64,000 nt of DNA from positions 2,666,001-2,730,000 of the forward strand of contig NZ_CP018937.1 in assembly GCF_002849695.1 (NCBI RefSeq), read 5' to 3'. The number at the start of each line of letters is the position of its first letter. The stretch's first letter is position 1. The notes under the pieces were generated by a model that saw only the letters and a list, made by a program, of their open reading frames with translations, ran no database searches and was not told where the DNA came from. Of this stretch, positions 53,372 to 62,809 are shown one piece after another. Origin of the DNA: Bacteroides fragilis (GTDB lineage: Bacteria; Bacteroidota; Bacteroidia; Bacteroidales; Bacteroidaceae). Position numbers and translations under genes: made by a program.

Positions 53372-54382
53372 ATGATTAGAGAAGTAAAATTTGAAAGTCA
53401 GGACCGCCGTATCAAAGGCATCATCGAAGCCTTGAACGCTAACGGTATCAAAGACATCGAAGAAGCTAACGCTATCTGCGAAGCTGCTGGAGTTGATCCT
53501 TATAAAACGTGTGAAGAAACTCAACCGATCTGTTTTGAAAATGCTAAGTGGGCTTACGTAGTAGGTGCTGCTATCGCTATCAAGAAAGGTTGCAAAAATG
53601 CAGCTGACGCTGCCGAAGCTATCGGCATCGGTCTGCAGGCATTCTGTATCCCGGGTTCTGTAGCCGACGACCGTAAGGTTGGTATCGGTCATGGTAACCT
53701 GGCTGCTATGTTGTTGCGTGAAGAAACTAAATGTTTCGCTTTCCTGGCAGGTCACGAATCTTTCGCTGCTGCCGAAGGTGCTATCAAAATCGCTGCAAAA
53801 GCAGACAAAGTACGTAAAGAACCTCTGCGTTGTATCTTGAACGGTCTTGGAAAAGACGCTGCTCAGATCATCTCTCGTATCAACGGCTTTACTTATGTTC
53901 AGACACAGTTTGACTATTTCACAGGCGAACTGAAAGTAGTACGTGAAATTGCTTACTCTGACGGTCCTCGTGCAAAAGTAAAATGCTATGGTGCAGATGA
54001 TGTACGTGAAGGTGTAGCCATCATGTGGAAAGAAGGCGTGGACGTATCTATCACAGGTAACTCTACTAACCCGACTCGTTTCCAGCACCCGGTTGCAGGT
54101 ACTTACAAGAAAGAACGTGTATTGGCCGGTAAGCCATACTTCTCAGTAGCTTCAGGTGGTGGTACAGGTCGTACTCTTCATCCGGACAACATGGCTGCTG
54201 GTCCTGCTTCATACGGCATGACAGACACAATGGGTCGTATGCACTCAGACGCTCAGTTCGCCGGTTCATCCTCAGTTCCTGCTCACGTAGAAATGATGGG
54301 ATTCCTGGGAATTGGTAACAACCCGATGGTAGGATGTACAGTAGCTTGTGCAGTTGACGTAGCTCAGGCTTTGGCAAAGTAA
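53372..54382 (+). CDS. GGGtGRT protein
   Basis: A 336-residue soluble protein named after its motif, present here as GGGTGRTLHPDNMA at residues 262-275. Further Cys, His and Gly positions (CEAAGVDPYKTCEET, VGIGHGNLAAML, MGFLGIGNNPMVGCTVACAVD) look like a metal or cofactor site. The family has no established function to my knowledge. It is transcribed with the NifU-like gene from a strong promoter, has an A/G-rich ribosome site (AAGGAGG-like, at 53356-53363), and uses the same optimised codons, so it is probably an abundant protein whose cofactor may be delivered by its neighbour. Confidence 0.85.
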   Translation: MIREVKFESQDRRIKGIIEALNANGIKDIEEANAICEAAGVDPYKTCEETQPICFENAKWAYVVGAAIAIKKGCKNAADAAEAIGIGLQAFCIPGSVADDRKVGIGHGNLAAMLLREETKCFAFLAGHESFAAAEGAIKIAAKADKVRKEPLRCILNGLGKDAAQIISRINGFTYVQTQFDYFTGELKVVREIAYSDGPRAKVKCYGADDVREGVAIMWKEGVDVSITGNSTNPTRFQHPVAGTYKKERVLAGKPYFSVASGGGTGRTLHPDNMAAGPASYGMTDTMGRMHSDAQFAGSSSVPAHVEMMGFLGIGNNPMVGCTVACAVDVAQALAK

Positions 54383-54403
54383 TTTAAGCCATTCTATATT
54401 GAC

Positions 54404-54438
54404 AAACTCCTGCAGTCATATGATTGCAGGAGTTTTTT
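54404..54438 (+). terminator. terminator of the NifU-like/GGGtGRT operon
   Basis: AAACTCCTGCA and its complement (54404-54414, 54425-54435) pair, with an inner TCATATGA palindrome extending the stem, followed by TTTTTT. Confidence 0.85.
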
Positions 54439-54605
54439 ATTGTATAAATCAGAATAGATTATTTCTTCCTTTTTTAAACAAAAAACACCTCTCCTTTTCT
54501 CTATCATTTCCCTAATTCTATTTTCAGTATTATAACTTATCCTAATCTCACTACGAAAATCAATGCATTTAGATTACAAAATATAGAATAAGTCTTTCTT
54601 TTCTG

Positions 54606-54659
54606 TATATTTGCGCCCGGTATTTTAGATGCAATTCCGAAAAGTCGTAAGTTTTCGGA
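54606..54659 (+). promoter_or_regulatory. fabH promoter -7 box and leader hairpin
   Basis: TATATTTG at 54606-54613 fits the -7 consensus. The leader of about 90 nt holds a perfect 8-bp inverted repeat, TCCGAAAA-N8-TTTTCGGA (54636-54659), without a T-run. The rest of the 327-bp gap, between the terminator at 54404-54438 and this promoter, is A/T-rich with nothing else recognisable. Confidence 0.5.
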
Positions 54660-54709
54660 GTCATTTTATACTTCCCCCACTTAAGAACTTACTTATTTAG
54701 ACAAAGTTA

Positions 54710-55735
54710 ATGAAACAAATCAATGCAGTAATTACAGGAGTTGGAGGATATGTACCCGATTACATCCTGACTAATGATGAGATATCCAGAATTGTAGACA
54801 CCACCGATGAATGGATCATGGGGCGTATCGGCATCAAGGAAAGACGTATTCTGAATGAAGAAGGTCTTGGCACTTCATACATGGCACGTAAGGCTGTGAA
54901 GCAATTGATGCAACGTACAAAAAGCCATCCGGATGACATCGATCTGGTAATTGTCGCTACAACCACTCCCGATTATCGGCTTCCTTCAACAGCTTCCATT
55001 CTGTGTGAAAGAGTGGGATTAAAAAATGCATTCGCCTTTGATATGCAGGCAGTATGCAGTGGTTTCTTATATGCTCTGGAGACCGGAGCCAACTTTATTC
55101 GTTCGGGAAGATACAAAAAGGTTATCATAGTTGGTGCCGATAAGATGTCATCGGTGATAGATTACACCGATCGCGCCACTTGTCCTATTTTTGGTGATGG
55201 TGCAGCAGCTTTCTTACTGGAACCTACTACGGATCATTTAGGCATTATAGATTCTGTTTTAAGAACAGACGGCAAAGGACTCCCTTTTTTACATATGAAA
55301 GCCGGCGGCTCCGTATGTTCTCCTTCTTATTTTACGATAGACAATCACATGCACTATCTTTATCAGGAAGGCCGTACAGTATTCAAATATGCTGTAGCCA
55401 ATATGTCAGATGCTTGTGAATCGATTATCGAAAGAAATCAGCTAACGAAAGACCAAATCGACTGGGTTATTCCCCACCAAGCCAATCAACGCATTATCAA
55501 TGCTGTCGCCCAACGCCTGGATATGCCATTAGAAAAAGTCATGATCAATATCGAACGCTATGGCAACACCAGTGCCGGCACACTTCCGTTATGTATATGG
55601 GATTTCGAAGATAAGCTCAAAAAAGGTGATAATTTGATCTTTACCGCTTTCGGAGCCGGATTTGCCTGGGGAGCCGTCTACGTGAAATGGGGATATGACG
55701 GAAAGATAAATAACGCCACCAGCACACAAGCTTAG
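54710..55735 (+). CDS. fabH: 3-oxoacyl-ACP synthase III
   Basis: FabH condenses acetyl-CoA (or a branched acyl-CoA) with malonyl-ACP to start fatty acid synthesis. The catalytic triad is visible: Cys116 (AVCSGF), His256 (IPHQANQ) and Asn286 (YGNTSAG). The N-terminal [16 protein letters not shown] and the [15 protein letters not shown] block are family hallmarks. At 341 residues it is slightly longer than the E. coli enzyme, with a polar C-terminal tail after the last conserved block. Bacteroides make branched fatty acids, so branched primers are possible. It is transcribed alone from its own promoter. Confidence 0.94.
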   Translation: MKQINAVITGVGGYVPDYILTNDEISRIVDTTDEWIMGRIGIKERRILNEEGLGTSYMARKAVKQLMQRTKSHPDDIDLVIVATTTPDYRLPSTASILCERVGLKNAFAFDMQAVCSGFLYALETGANFIRSGRYKKVIIVGADKMSSVIDYTDRATCPIFGDGAAAFLLEPTTDHLGIIDSVLRTDGKGLPFLHMKAGGSVCSPSYFTIDNHMHYLYQEGRTVFKYAVANMSDACESIIERNQLTKDQIDWVIPHQANQRIINAVAQRLDMPLEKVMINIERYGNTSAGTLPLCIWDFEDKLKKGDNLIFTAFGAGFAWGAVYVKWGYDGKINNATSTQA

Positions 55736-55872
55736 CCACAGAAAGTCATAATCACGCCACCGTCAACATCAGATAGCTTTTTAAAGCAAAATAGCCAAAA
55801 GTGCTTTTTGGCAAATACAAAGGAACCTTATGCCGCTTTTTTTGTTATTTGCTGATAATTAAATGCATTAAG

Positions 55873-57321
55873 ATGATGGAAAATGGCGTAATGATGCAGT
55901 ATTTTGAATGGAATCTGCCTAACGATGGAAAGTTGTGGAAACAATTAAAAGAAGACGCATCACATCTACATAAAATCGGTGTGACAGCAGTTTGGATTCC
56001 GCCTGCTTATAAAGCCGACGAGCAGCAAGATGAAGGTTATGCAACCTATGACTTGTATGATCTTGGCGAATTCGAACAAAAAGGAACCGTAAGAACGAAG
56101 TATGGCACAAAAGATGAATTGAAAGAAGCGATCGACGAGTTACATAAAAACCACATTTCAGTATATCTGGATGTAGTACTCAACCATAAAGCCGGAGGTG
56201 ATTTCACTGAAAAATTTATGGTTGTGGAAGTCGATCCCCATGACAGAACCCAAGGATTGGGAAAGCCGTTCGAGATACAAAGCTGGACCGGATATAGTTT
56301 CCATGGACGCAAGGATAAATATTCTGATTTCAAATGGCATTGGTATCACTTCTCCGGAACCGGATTTGACGATGCCAAAAAGCGGAGCGGCATCTTCCAG
56401 ATACAAGGAGAAGGTAAAGCATGGAGCGAGGGTGTAGATAGCGAAAATGGAAACTATGATTTCCTGTTATGTAACGACATCGACCTGGATCATCCGGAAG
56501 TAATTGCCGAACTGAATCGCTGGGGAAAATGGGTTTCCAAAGAACTGAACCTTGACGGAATGCGTTTGGATGCCATCAAGCACATGAAGGATAAGTTCAT
56601 CGCACAATTTCTGGATGCGGTAAGGAGTGAAAGAGGAAACAACTTTTACGCTGTAGGTGAATACTGGAACGGAGATCTGAAAACACTCGATGCATACATA
56701 GAATCTGTGGGCCATAAAGTCAACTTATTTGATGTTCCGTTACATTACAATATGTTTCAGGCTTCACAAGAAGGCAAAAATTATGATTTGCAGAATATCT
56801 TGAAGGGCACATTGGTCGAACATCATTGCGATTTAGCAGTCACCTTTGTCGATAATCACGACTCACAATTGGGCAGTTCGTTAGAATCACAAATAGAGGA
56901 CTGGTTCAAGCCACTGGCCTATGGTTTGATATTATTGATGAAAAACGGTTATCCCTGCCTGTTCTATGGAGACTATTATGGTGTAAAAGGCGAAAAGTCT
57001 CCCCATGCCCCGATCATTGATACTTTACTGAATGCAAGGCGAAAATATGCCTACGGTGATCAGATCGAATATTTCGATCATCCTTCTACCATTGGTTTCA
57101 TCCGTACGGGAGATAAAGAACACACCGGTTCCGGTCTGGTCTTCTTAATGTCAAATGATGAAGCCGGTAGCAAAATGATGAATCCGGGTGAGGAACATAA
57201 AGGGGAAGTATGGCATGAAATCACCGGAAGCATTCCCGAAGAGGTCACTTTAGATGAGAAAGGAAACGGAAAATTCTCTGTTAATGCCCGTAATATTGCC
57301 GTTTGGATAAAGAAAAGTTAA
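55873..57321 (+). CDS. cytoplasmic alpha-amylase (GH13)
   Basis: I start at 55873 (MMENGVMMQYFEWNLPNDGK), the usual beginning of this subgroup. The longer frame adds 24 residues of hydrophobic leader-like sequence that does not align with it. The 482-residue enzyme has the catalytic Asp233 (GMRLDAIKH), Glu263 (AVGEYW) and Asp330 (VDNHDSQ), and the DVVLNHKAG calcium-site region. These match the Bacillus liquefying-amylase type. There is no signal peptide, so it acts on intracellular glucan or imported maltodextrin. It is followed after 1 bp by the YihY gene, so the two are co-transcribed. Confidence 0.9.
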   Translation: MMENGVMMQYFEWNLPNDGKLWKQLKEDASHLHKIGVTAVWIPPAYKADEQQDEGYATYDLYDLGEFEQKGTVRTKYGTKDELKEAIDELHKNHISVYLDVVLNHKAGGDFTEKFMVVEVDPHDRTQGLGKPFEIQSWTGYSFHGRKDKYSDFKWHWYHFSGTGFDDAKKRSGIFQIQGEGKAWSEGVDSENGNYDFLLCNDIDLDHPEVIAELNRWGKWVSKELNLDGMRLDAIKHMKDKFIAQFLDAVRSERGNNFYAVGEYWNGDLKTLDAYIESVGHKVNLFDVPLHYNMFQASQEGKNYDLQNILKGTLVEHHCDLAVTFVDNHDSQLGSSLESQIEDWFKPLAYGLILLMKNGYPCLFYGDYYGVKGEKSPHAPIIDTLLNARRKYAYGDQIEYFDHPSTIGFIRTGDKEHTGSGLVFLMSNDEAGSKMMNPGEEHKGEVWHEITGSIPEEVTLDEKGNGKFSVNARNIAVWIKKS

Positions 57322-57322
57322 A

Positions 57323-58267
57323 ATGGAAATTCATTCGGAGAAAAAGAAAAAGCTTAGTTTACCCCTACTGTTCAAAATAATAAAAGATACAGTTTGGGGA
57401 TTTATAGACGACAGCGTTATGAGGCTGAGCGCTTCATTGGCTTATGCGACATTGTTTTCAATTATCCCTTTTCTTTCTCTCCTGGTCACTGTCGGAGTCT
57501 TTTTCCATATGGATTTGGCCAACCAACTTTATGTCCAGTTACAACCCATTGTAGGACCGGAAATCACCGAAGCACTTCGCTCCATTATAGAAAATGCAGA
57601 AAATACAGATTCTTCCAGATCTGCTGCCATTGCCAGCTTAGGCATTTCTATTTTCGGTGCTACCACCATCTTTGCAGAGATACAAAGTTCATTGAACACA
57701 ATTTGGGGAATAAAAGCTGTTCCTAAAAAAAGCTGGCTCAAGTTTATCAAAAACAGAATACTCTCTTTTTCCATAATACTTGTATTTGCTTTCATCCTTC
57801 TGGTTACATTTACCATCACCAGCATCATCGGAGAATTGAGTAAAAAGTTTATGGTTAATTATCCCGAAATAGCCGGGTCATTGGTTCAGGTAGTAGGAAT
57901 CATTATAAATATAGGTGTAACGGCCATCATTTTCACATTGATTTTCAAAATATTGCCCGATGCCAAAATAAAAAGCAGAGATGTTTTTATTGGAGCGATT
58001 GTGACCACATTACTGCTACTGGTAGGTCAATGGGGAATCTCATTTTATATAGGGATTGCAAACGTAGGAACCGTTTACGGAGCAGCAGCATTCATGGTCG
58101 TTTTCGTTACGTGGATTTATTATTCTTCCATCATCATATATACAGGCGCAGAGTTCACCAAAGCATGGGCAAACGAAATGGGTGGTAAGATTTTCCCCGA
58201 TGAATATGCGGTAGCCACCAAAACCATAGAAATACACGAAAACAAGCCAATCGGATTGGATGATTGA
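57323..58267 (+). CDS. YihY/BrkB-family membrane protein
   Basis: A 314-residue inner-membrane protein with about six transmembrane segments. Family blocks include MRLSASLAYATLFSIIPFLS, FGATTIFAEIQSSLNTIWGI and GAAAFMVVFVTWIYYSSIII. YihY/BrkB proteins were once called ribonuclease BN in error, and their role is unknown, possibly transport or envelope-related. The N-terminus is lysine-rich and cytoplasmic. It is coupled to the amylase gene upstream and converges on the DUF202 gene 9 bp downstream. Confidence 0.88.
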   Translation: MEIHSEKKKKLSLPLLFKIIKDTVWGFIDDSVMRLSASLAYATLFSIIPFLSLLVTVGVFFHMDLANQLYVQLQPIVGPEITEALRSIIENAENTDSSRSAAIASLGISIFGATTIFAEIQSSLNTIWGIKAVPKKSWLKFIKNRILSFSIILVFAFILLVTFTITSIIGELSKKFMVNYPEIAGSLVQVVGIIINIGVTAIIFTLIFKILPDAKIKSRDVFIGAIVTTLLLLVGQWGISFYIGIANVGTVYGAAAFMVVFVTWIYYSSIIIYTGAEFTKAWANEMGGKIFPDEYAVATKTIEIHENKPIGLDD

Positions 58268-58276
58268 GAGCAGGGA

Positions 58277-58597
58277 TTACTTCTCCTGCAATGACTTACT
58301 CTCAGCCTCACGACATGTTTTCGTATACTGTTTCAGATGCTTTCTCATCTGCCCGAAGCGGACAAAGCCTAAAAAGAATAAAATGATCCCGGCCATAATA
58401 CACACCCACGCCAGCCCATGCAGACGTGAGATACTTTCAACTTGAAAGATCCCTATTCCTACAGTCAAGAGATAAAGTGCCATGCGGATATATGCAAACA
58501 AAGTTCTTTCATTGGCCAACTTTGTTCTTTCAAGTGCCAAATGATCACGGAGTATCAACTCTTTATCATTCTCAAAATTATCGGTAAATGTCAACAT
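58277..58597 (-). CDS. DUF202 membrane protein
   Basis: A 106-residue protein with the family signature LANERTLFAYIRMALYLLTVG (first half of this block around residues 26-40) and about two to three hydrophobic segments. DUF202 proteins are small inner-membrane proteins of unknown function found widely in bacteria. It is convergent with the YihY gene. The 124-bp gap upstream to the polysaccharide cluster holds no clear terminator, only an A/T-rich stretch. Confidence 0.85.
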   Translation of the reverse strand: MLTFTDNFENDKELILRDHLALERTKLANERTLFAYIRMALYLLTVGIGIFQVESISRLHGLAWVCIMAGIILFFLGFVRFGQMRKHLKQYTKTCREAESKSLQEK

Positions 58598-58721
58598 AGA
58601 TATTGAGGAAATTGTGTTCTATACGTTTTTCTTTAAAAACAAAGATAGAAAAGAATAGTTCCCCAAAACAGAATCTCAATTAACAAAAACAACCTTTTAC
58701 CAGCAAGTAGATTAACGTAAA

Positions 58722-59852
58722 CTATACCGATTGAATAGTATCTACCACCCTCCTGATATCTTCATCTGTCAATGTAGGTCCCGAAGGTAGGCAAAGACCG
58801 ATATCGAACAACCTCTCACTCGTACCGTTCCCGTAAAACGGAGCATCCGTGAACACAGGCTGAAGATGCATCGGCTTCCACAAAGGACGAGTCTCTATGT
58901 TTTCGACATCCAGCTTCAAACGGATATCTTCACGACTCTTGCCCGCAAGATTCGGATCAACCAGGATACAAGTCAGCCAAAAGTTGGAAACAAACCGTGA
59001 ATCAGGGTCCTCCATGACCGTAATACCCGCCACATCTTTCAGCAAATCAACATACAAAGAGTGAATGGTACGGCGACGGGCAATATGATCTTCCAGAACG
59101 TACATCTGCCCACGGCCGATACCCGCACAGATGTTGCTCATACGGTAATTGTAGCCGATATGGGTATGCTGGTAATGCGGAGCGGCATCACGAGCCTGCG
59201 TCGCATAGAACATTGTCTGTCGGGCCTCCTCAGACGTACGACAGATCAGAGCACCTCCCCCGGAAGTGGTAATCATCTTGTTGCCGTTGAAAGAGAGTGC
59301 GGCCAACTCACCGAATGTGCCACACTTCCGTCCGTTCAGTTCCGAACCCAAAGCCTCCGCGGCATCCTCCAATACGGGAATACCATAACGACCCGCAATA
59401 TCCATGATCTCGTCCATCTTGGCAGGCATACCGTAAAGGTGAACAGGGATAATAGCCTTCGGAAGCTTACCCGTCTTGCGCAAACGGTCTTTTATGGCCT
59501 CCTCAAGCAATACCGGATCCATATTCCAGGTATCTTTCTCACTATCCACAAAAACAGGTTTGGCCTCCAGATAAGAAATCGGATTGGCAGAGGCGGCAAA
59601 AGTAAAACTTTGGCAGATCACTTCATCACCGGGTTTTACATCCAGAAGAATCAAGCCCAAGTGAAGTGCAGCCGTTCCAGCACTCAAGGCCACCACATGG
59701 CGGTCTTCATGCAAATATTCAGCCAAAGATTGCTCAAAAGCATCCACGTTAGGTCCCAAAGGAACTACCCAGTTCGTATCAAAGGCCTCTTTTATAAAGT
59801 CTTGCTCACGGCCACCCATGTGAGCAAGCGAAAGCCAGATTCGTTTGTTCAT
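58722..59852 (-). CDS. DegT/DnrJ/EryC1-family sugar aminotransferase
   Basis: A 376-residue PLP-dependent enzyme of the DegT family that transfers an amino group to a nucleotide-linked keto sugar. The internal lysine is in LSFNGNKMITTSGGGA, the PLP-contact segment in FVDSEKDTWNMD and IIPVHLYGMPAKMDEI, and the histidine-rich DAAPHYQHTHIGYNYRM block precedes the conserved GIGRGQM. It is the last gene of the minus-strand polysaccharide cluster and follows the initiating sugar transferase by 64 bp, so together they suggest an amino sugar as the first or second residue of the repeat unit. Confidence 0.9.
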   Translation of the reverse strand: MNKRIWLSLAHMGGREQDFIKEAFDTNWVVPLGPNVDAFEQSLAEYLHEDRHVVALSAGTAALHLGLILLDVKPGDEVICQSFTFAASANPISYLEAKPVFVDSEKDTWNMDPVLLEEAIKDRLRKTGKLPKAIIPVHLYGMPAKMDEIMDIAGRYGIPVLEDAAEALGSELNGRKCGTFGELAALSFNGNKMITTSGGGALICRTSEEARQTMFYATQARDAAPHYQHTHIGYNYRMSNICAGIGRGQMYVLEDHIARRRTIHSLYVDLLKDVAGITVMEDPDSRFVSNFWLTCILVDPNLAGKSREDIRLKLDVENIETRPLWKPMHLQPVFTDAPFYGNGTSERLFDIGLCLPSGPTLTDEDIRRVVDTIQSV

Positions 59853-59916
59853 AATAAACTATTTATTATAATTTCATTTTCTTACGTAGTAGGGAATCAA
59901 GAGGAAAAGTAAAATT

Positions 59917-60522
59917 CTATATATCTTTTCCCAAAACGGTATAAACGATGATTTTAATATCATTCCAAAATGACCAGTTATCCAAATACTCTATATTTAT
60001 TCGCACTTTGTCAGGAAACAAAACTTCATCATTATATTTTTGAGGATTATCCTGCCCCGCCAGCAATTCTTCTTCATTACGATATTTCAAACTGGCAGGT
60101 CCGGTAATACCCGGTTTTAAAAGCAACATTCTCCTATCGTCTCCCAGTAGATTGTCAGCATATCCCGGGACATCAGGACGAGGACCGACCAAACTCATAT
60201 CTCCTATCAGTACATTCCACAGTTCCGGAAGTTCATCAATCTTATATTTTCTCAATTTGGCACCCAATGGCGTGATCCGGCTTTCTCCCTTTACAGAAAC
60301 AGAACTACCGGAATGCCCAACCGTCATAGAACGAAATTTATACATGGTAAATAATCTACCATACCGCCCAACTCTTTTCTGTTTGAATATAACAGGACCG
60401 CCAGGCATCTTAACACGAATAAGAATAGCTGTTACTAATAAAACTGGAGAAAGAAAAAAGAGACCGAGAAAGGCAACGATATGGTCAAAAAGAGATTTCA
60501 ATAGCACATCAACAAAATTCAA
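59917..60522 (-). CDS. initiating phosphoglycosyl transferase (bacterial sugar transferase)
   Basis: A 201-residue monotopic enzyme that transfers a sugar-1-phosphate to undecaprenyl phosphate, the first step of polysaccharide assembly. It has the N-terminal re-entrant hydrophobic segment (about 10-32), the IFKQKRVGRYGRLFTMYKFR block, the catalytic Asp-Glu in KYKIDELPELWNVL and the GDMSLVGPRPDVPGYA motif. This is the short PglC-like form without the extra N-terminal membrane helices of WbaP. Its start overlaps the preceding glycosyltransferase gene by 14 bp. Confidence 0.92.
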   Translation of the reverse strand: MNFVDVLLKSLFDHIVAFLGLFFLSPVLLVTAILIRVKMPGGPVIFKQKRVGRYGRLFTMYKFRSMTVGHSGSSVSVKGESRITPLGAKLRKYKIDELPELWNVLIGDMSLVGPRPDVPGYADNLLGDDRRMLLLKPGITGPASLKYRNEEELLAGQDNPQKYNDEVLFPDKVRINIEYLDNWSFWNDIKIIVYTVLGKDI

Positions 60523-61513
60523 TATTAATTTTCTTTACTAATAATTCAAGCACTCCGATTAAGGATCCCCAACCATAAGATAAATGCAATGCCACAAAAG
60601 CAGTTAACAAATAAAAGAAGTTCAATCCCTTATTCAGACTAAGCGAAATACAAATACCAACCAACATGGTCAAATAGAGAAATAGAGAAAATAGTGTAAG
60701 GAAAATGATCGGAAAATATAGGATAGATAATAATATCGGAATTAATAATGATAAAACAAACAACAGAGGAATAAAATGTCTCGTAGAGAGAGAATCGAAC
60801 TGCCCAGTATAATACACTGTCAGAACATTCCACTTTCCATTCAAATAATTGTTATGAGAGATACCTCCGAACGTTTCCCTTGCCAAATATGTACAATAAG
60901 TATCAGATACAATATAAATATGTCCTCCGCCACGAATAATTCGCTTATTCAGTTCAATATCCTGATTGCGTATCAAACGGACATCATAATATCCATATTT
61001 CTCAAAAACATTCCGTTTCCAACAACCAAATGGAACAGTATCGACTTCCATAACTTTACTGACCCCCAAACGAAAGCTCGAATTTCCCACGCCAAACTTA
61101 TTACTTAGAACTTCCCTTATGGCCAAAGTTTTAGAAGTCTTATTCAAAACATCTGTTCGACAAGCTGCTCCAACATTATCCGCACCAAGTCTGTTAAGTT
61201 CACTCACAAGGGTAGAAAAATAATTAGAGGGATATAAAGCATGTGCATCTAAACGCATAATGATGTCTCCAACAGCAGACTCTATTCCAATATTCATAGC
61301 AAATGGAACAATCCGATGGGGGTTATCCAGCAGTTTTATAAATGGATATTCAACACTATATCTTTTGATTATGTCACGAGTCCCATCAGAACTCAGCCCA
61401 TCCACAAATAGAACTTCTAAATTCCTTTGGGAATAATCTTGAAGTAAAATAGACCGAATGCAAACATCGATATACTTTACTTCATTGTAAACAGGACAGA
61501 TTACAGACAACAT
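60509..61513 (-). CDS. glycosyltransferase family 2 with C-terminal membrane anchor
   Basis: A 334-residue GT-A enzyme beginning MLSVICPVYNEVKYIDVCI. The catalytic domain has VLFVDGLSSDGTRDII and the DXD-type motif in IIMRLDAHALYPSN, then NQDIELNKRI as the later acceptor-side block. Two or three hydrophobic segments follow at about 245-325, so it sits on the inner face of the membrane. Sugar donor and acceptor cannot be read from the sequence. It is 3 bp downstream of the nucleotide-sugar dehydrogenase and overlaps the sugar transferase. Its A+T content is higher than in the amylase/fabH region. Confidence 0.87.
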   Translation of the reverse strand: MLSVICPVYNEVKYIDVCIRSILLQDYSQRNLEVLFVDGLSSDGTRDIIKRYSVEYPFIKLLDNPHRIVPFAMNIGIESAVGDIIMRLDAHALYPSNYFSTLVSELNRLGADNVGAACRTDVLNKTSKTLAIREVLSNKFGVGNSSFRLGVSKVMEVDTVPFGCWKRNVFEKYGYYDVRLIRNQDIELNKRIIRGGGHIYIVSDTYCTYLARETFGGISHNNYLNGKWNVLTVYYTGQFDSLSTRHFIPLLFVLSLLIPILLSILYFPIIFLTLFSLFLYLTMLVGICISLSLNKGLNFFYLLTAFVALHLSYGWGSLIGVLELLVKKINIEFC

Positions 61514-61516
61514 AAT

Positions 61517-62797
61517 TTACAAGCGACCGTCAATTGCCTCAGTGCCCAGCACCCCCTTGACATCATATACCACCCCATACCCATGAGATAAAAATCGCCG
61601 TACATCTATATTCTTAAACTGACTATGAGCAACTCCCAATACAACAGCATCAAACTTTTCTTGTAAATCATCTATATCATTATTTATCACCCGAATACCA
61701 TATTCTCGAAAAACTTTCTCGCTATCAGCCCATGGATCATAAACAACAATATTACTTGAATATTCATTTAAAGTAGAGTATATATCAACAATCTTTGTAT
61801 TTCGAATATCCGGACAATTTTCTTTAAATGTTATTCCAAGAATCAATATCTTTGAGTCTTTTACAAGTACTCCTTTTTTATTCATCAATTTGATTACTTG
61901 ATTAGCCACATAATCTCCCATTCCGTCATTCAGTCTACGAGCAGCAGACATAATCCGTGGCAATACACCATATACTTGAGCTTTTTGAATTAGATAATAA
62001 GGATCTACGCTGATGCAATGACCTCCTACAAGACCCGGTTTCAACTTTATAAAATTCCATTTGGATGAAGCGGCTTCGATTACATCATTGGTATCAATGC
62101 CCATAGCATTAAATATCTTAGCCAATTCATTCATAAAAGCGATATTAACATCACGCTGTGAATTCTCTATTATTTTTGAAGCTTCAGCCACTTTTATAGT
62201 AGGAGCCTTATGAGTACCATTTACTAATACAGAATTATATACTGCATCTACAATATCTGCTGTTTCCGGTGTCGATCCAGACGTAACCTTTTTAATTTTT
62301 TCAACAGTATGCTCCTTATCACCCGGATTTATACGTTCCGGAGAATAGCCCGCAAAAAAATCAATATTATATTTCAATCCCGAAACTTTTTCAACAACAG
62401 GTAAACATTCTTCTTCTGTAACACCTGGATAGACAGTCGATTCATAGACTACAATATCTCCTTTAGATAAAACTTTTCCAACAGTTGTACTTGCACCAAT
62501 TAAAGGAGTCAAATCGGGACGGTTATTAATATCAACAGGGGTTGGGACAGCTACTACATAAAAATTACAATCTTTAATATCATCAAGTTTCGTCGTACAA
62601 AAGAAACCATTTTCCTTTATTGCAGATTGCAATAATTCATCACTAACTTCCATTGTTGAATCATGTCCACCCATCAATGAATCAACCCGTGACTGATTCA
62701 TATCAAAACCAATAGTTTTATACTTTGTTGAAAACAAACGGGCCAAAGGAAGCCCTACGTAACCGAGACCGATTACGGCAATTTTTATAGATTTCAT
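61517..62797 (-). CDS. UDP-sugar dehydrogenase (UDP-GlcNAc/ManNAc-type)
   Basis: A 426-residue enzyme oxidising C6 of a UDP-sugar to the uronic acid in two NAD-dependent steps. The N-terminal Rossmann fold starts IAVIGLGYVGLPLARLF. The catalytic Cys lies in LVGGHCISVDPYYL, and the second binding domain begins with ILILGITFKENCPDIRNTKI. The blocks agree with the WbpA/WbpO/VipA group that acts on UDP-N-acetylated hexosamines, so the polysaccharide likely contains an amino-uronic acid. It is flanked closely by two glycosyltransferases in the same operon. Confidence 0.9.
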   Translation of the reverse strand: MKSIKIAVIGLGYVGLPLARLFSTKYKTIGFDMNQSRVDSLMGGHDSTMEVSDELLQSAIKENGFFCTTKLDDIKDCNFYVVAVPTPVDINNRPDLTPLIGASTTVGKVLSKGDIVVYESTVYPGVTEEECLPVVEKVSGLKYNIDFFAGYSPERINPGDKEHTVEKIKKVTSGSTPETADIVDAVYNSVLVNGTHKAPTIKVAEASKIIENSQRDVNIAFMNELAKIFNAMGIDTNDVIEAASSKWNFIKLKPGLVGGHCISVDPYYLIQKAQVYGVLPRIMSAARRLNDGMGDYVANQVIKLMNKKGVLVKDSKILILGITFKENCPDIRNTKIVDIYSTLNEYSSNIVVYDPWADSEKVFREYGIRVINNDIDDLQEKFDAVVLGVAHSQFKNIDVRRFLSHGYGVVYDVKGVLGTEAIDGRL

Positions 62798-62809
62798 ATA
62801 ATATAAATA

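Noticed and set aside
53342..54088. A 248-codon open frame on the minus strand opposite the GGGtGRT gene
   Set aside because: It is Phe/Ser/Thr-rich low-complexity sequence created by the strong codon bias of the real gene on the other strand, and it has no recognisable domain.
58598..58721. Search for an invertible capsule promoter with flanking inverted repeats
   Set aside because: This is the 3' end of the polysaccharide operon. No inverted-repeat pair around a TAnnTTTG element is seen, and the promoter lies beyond 64000.
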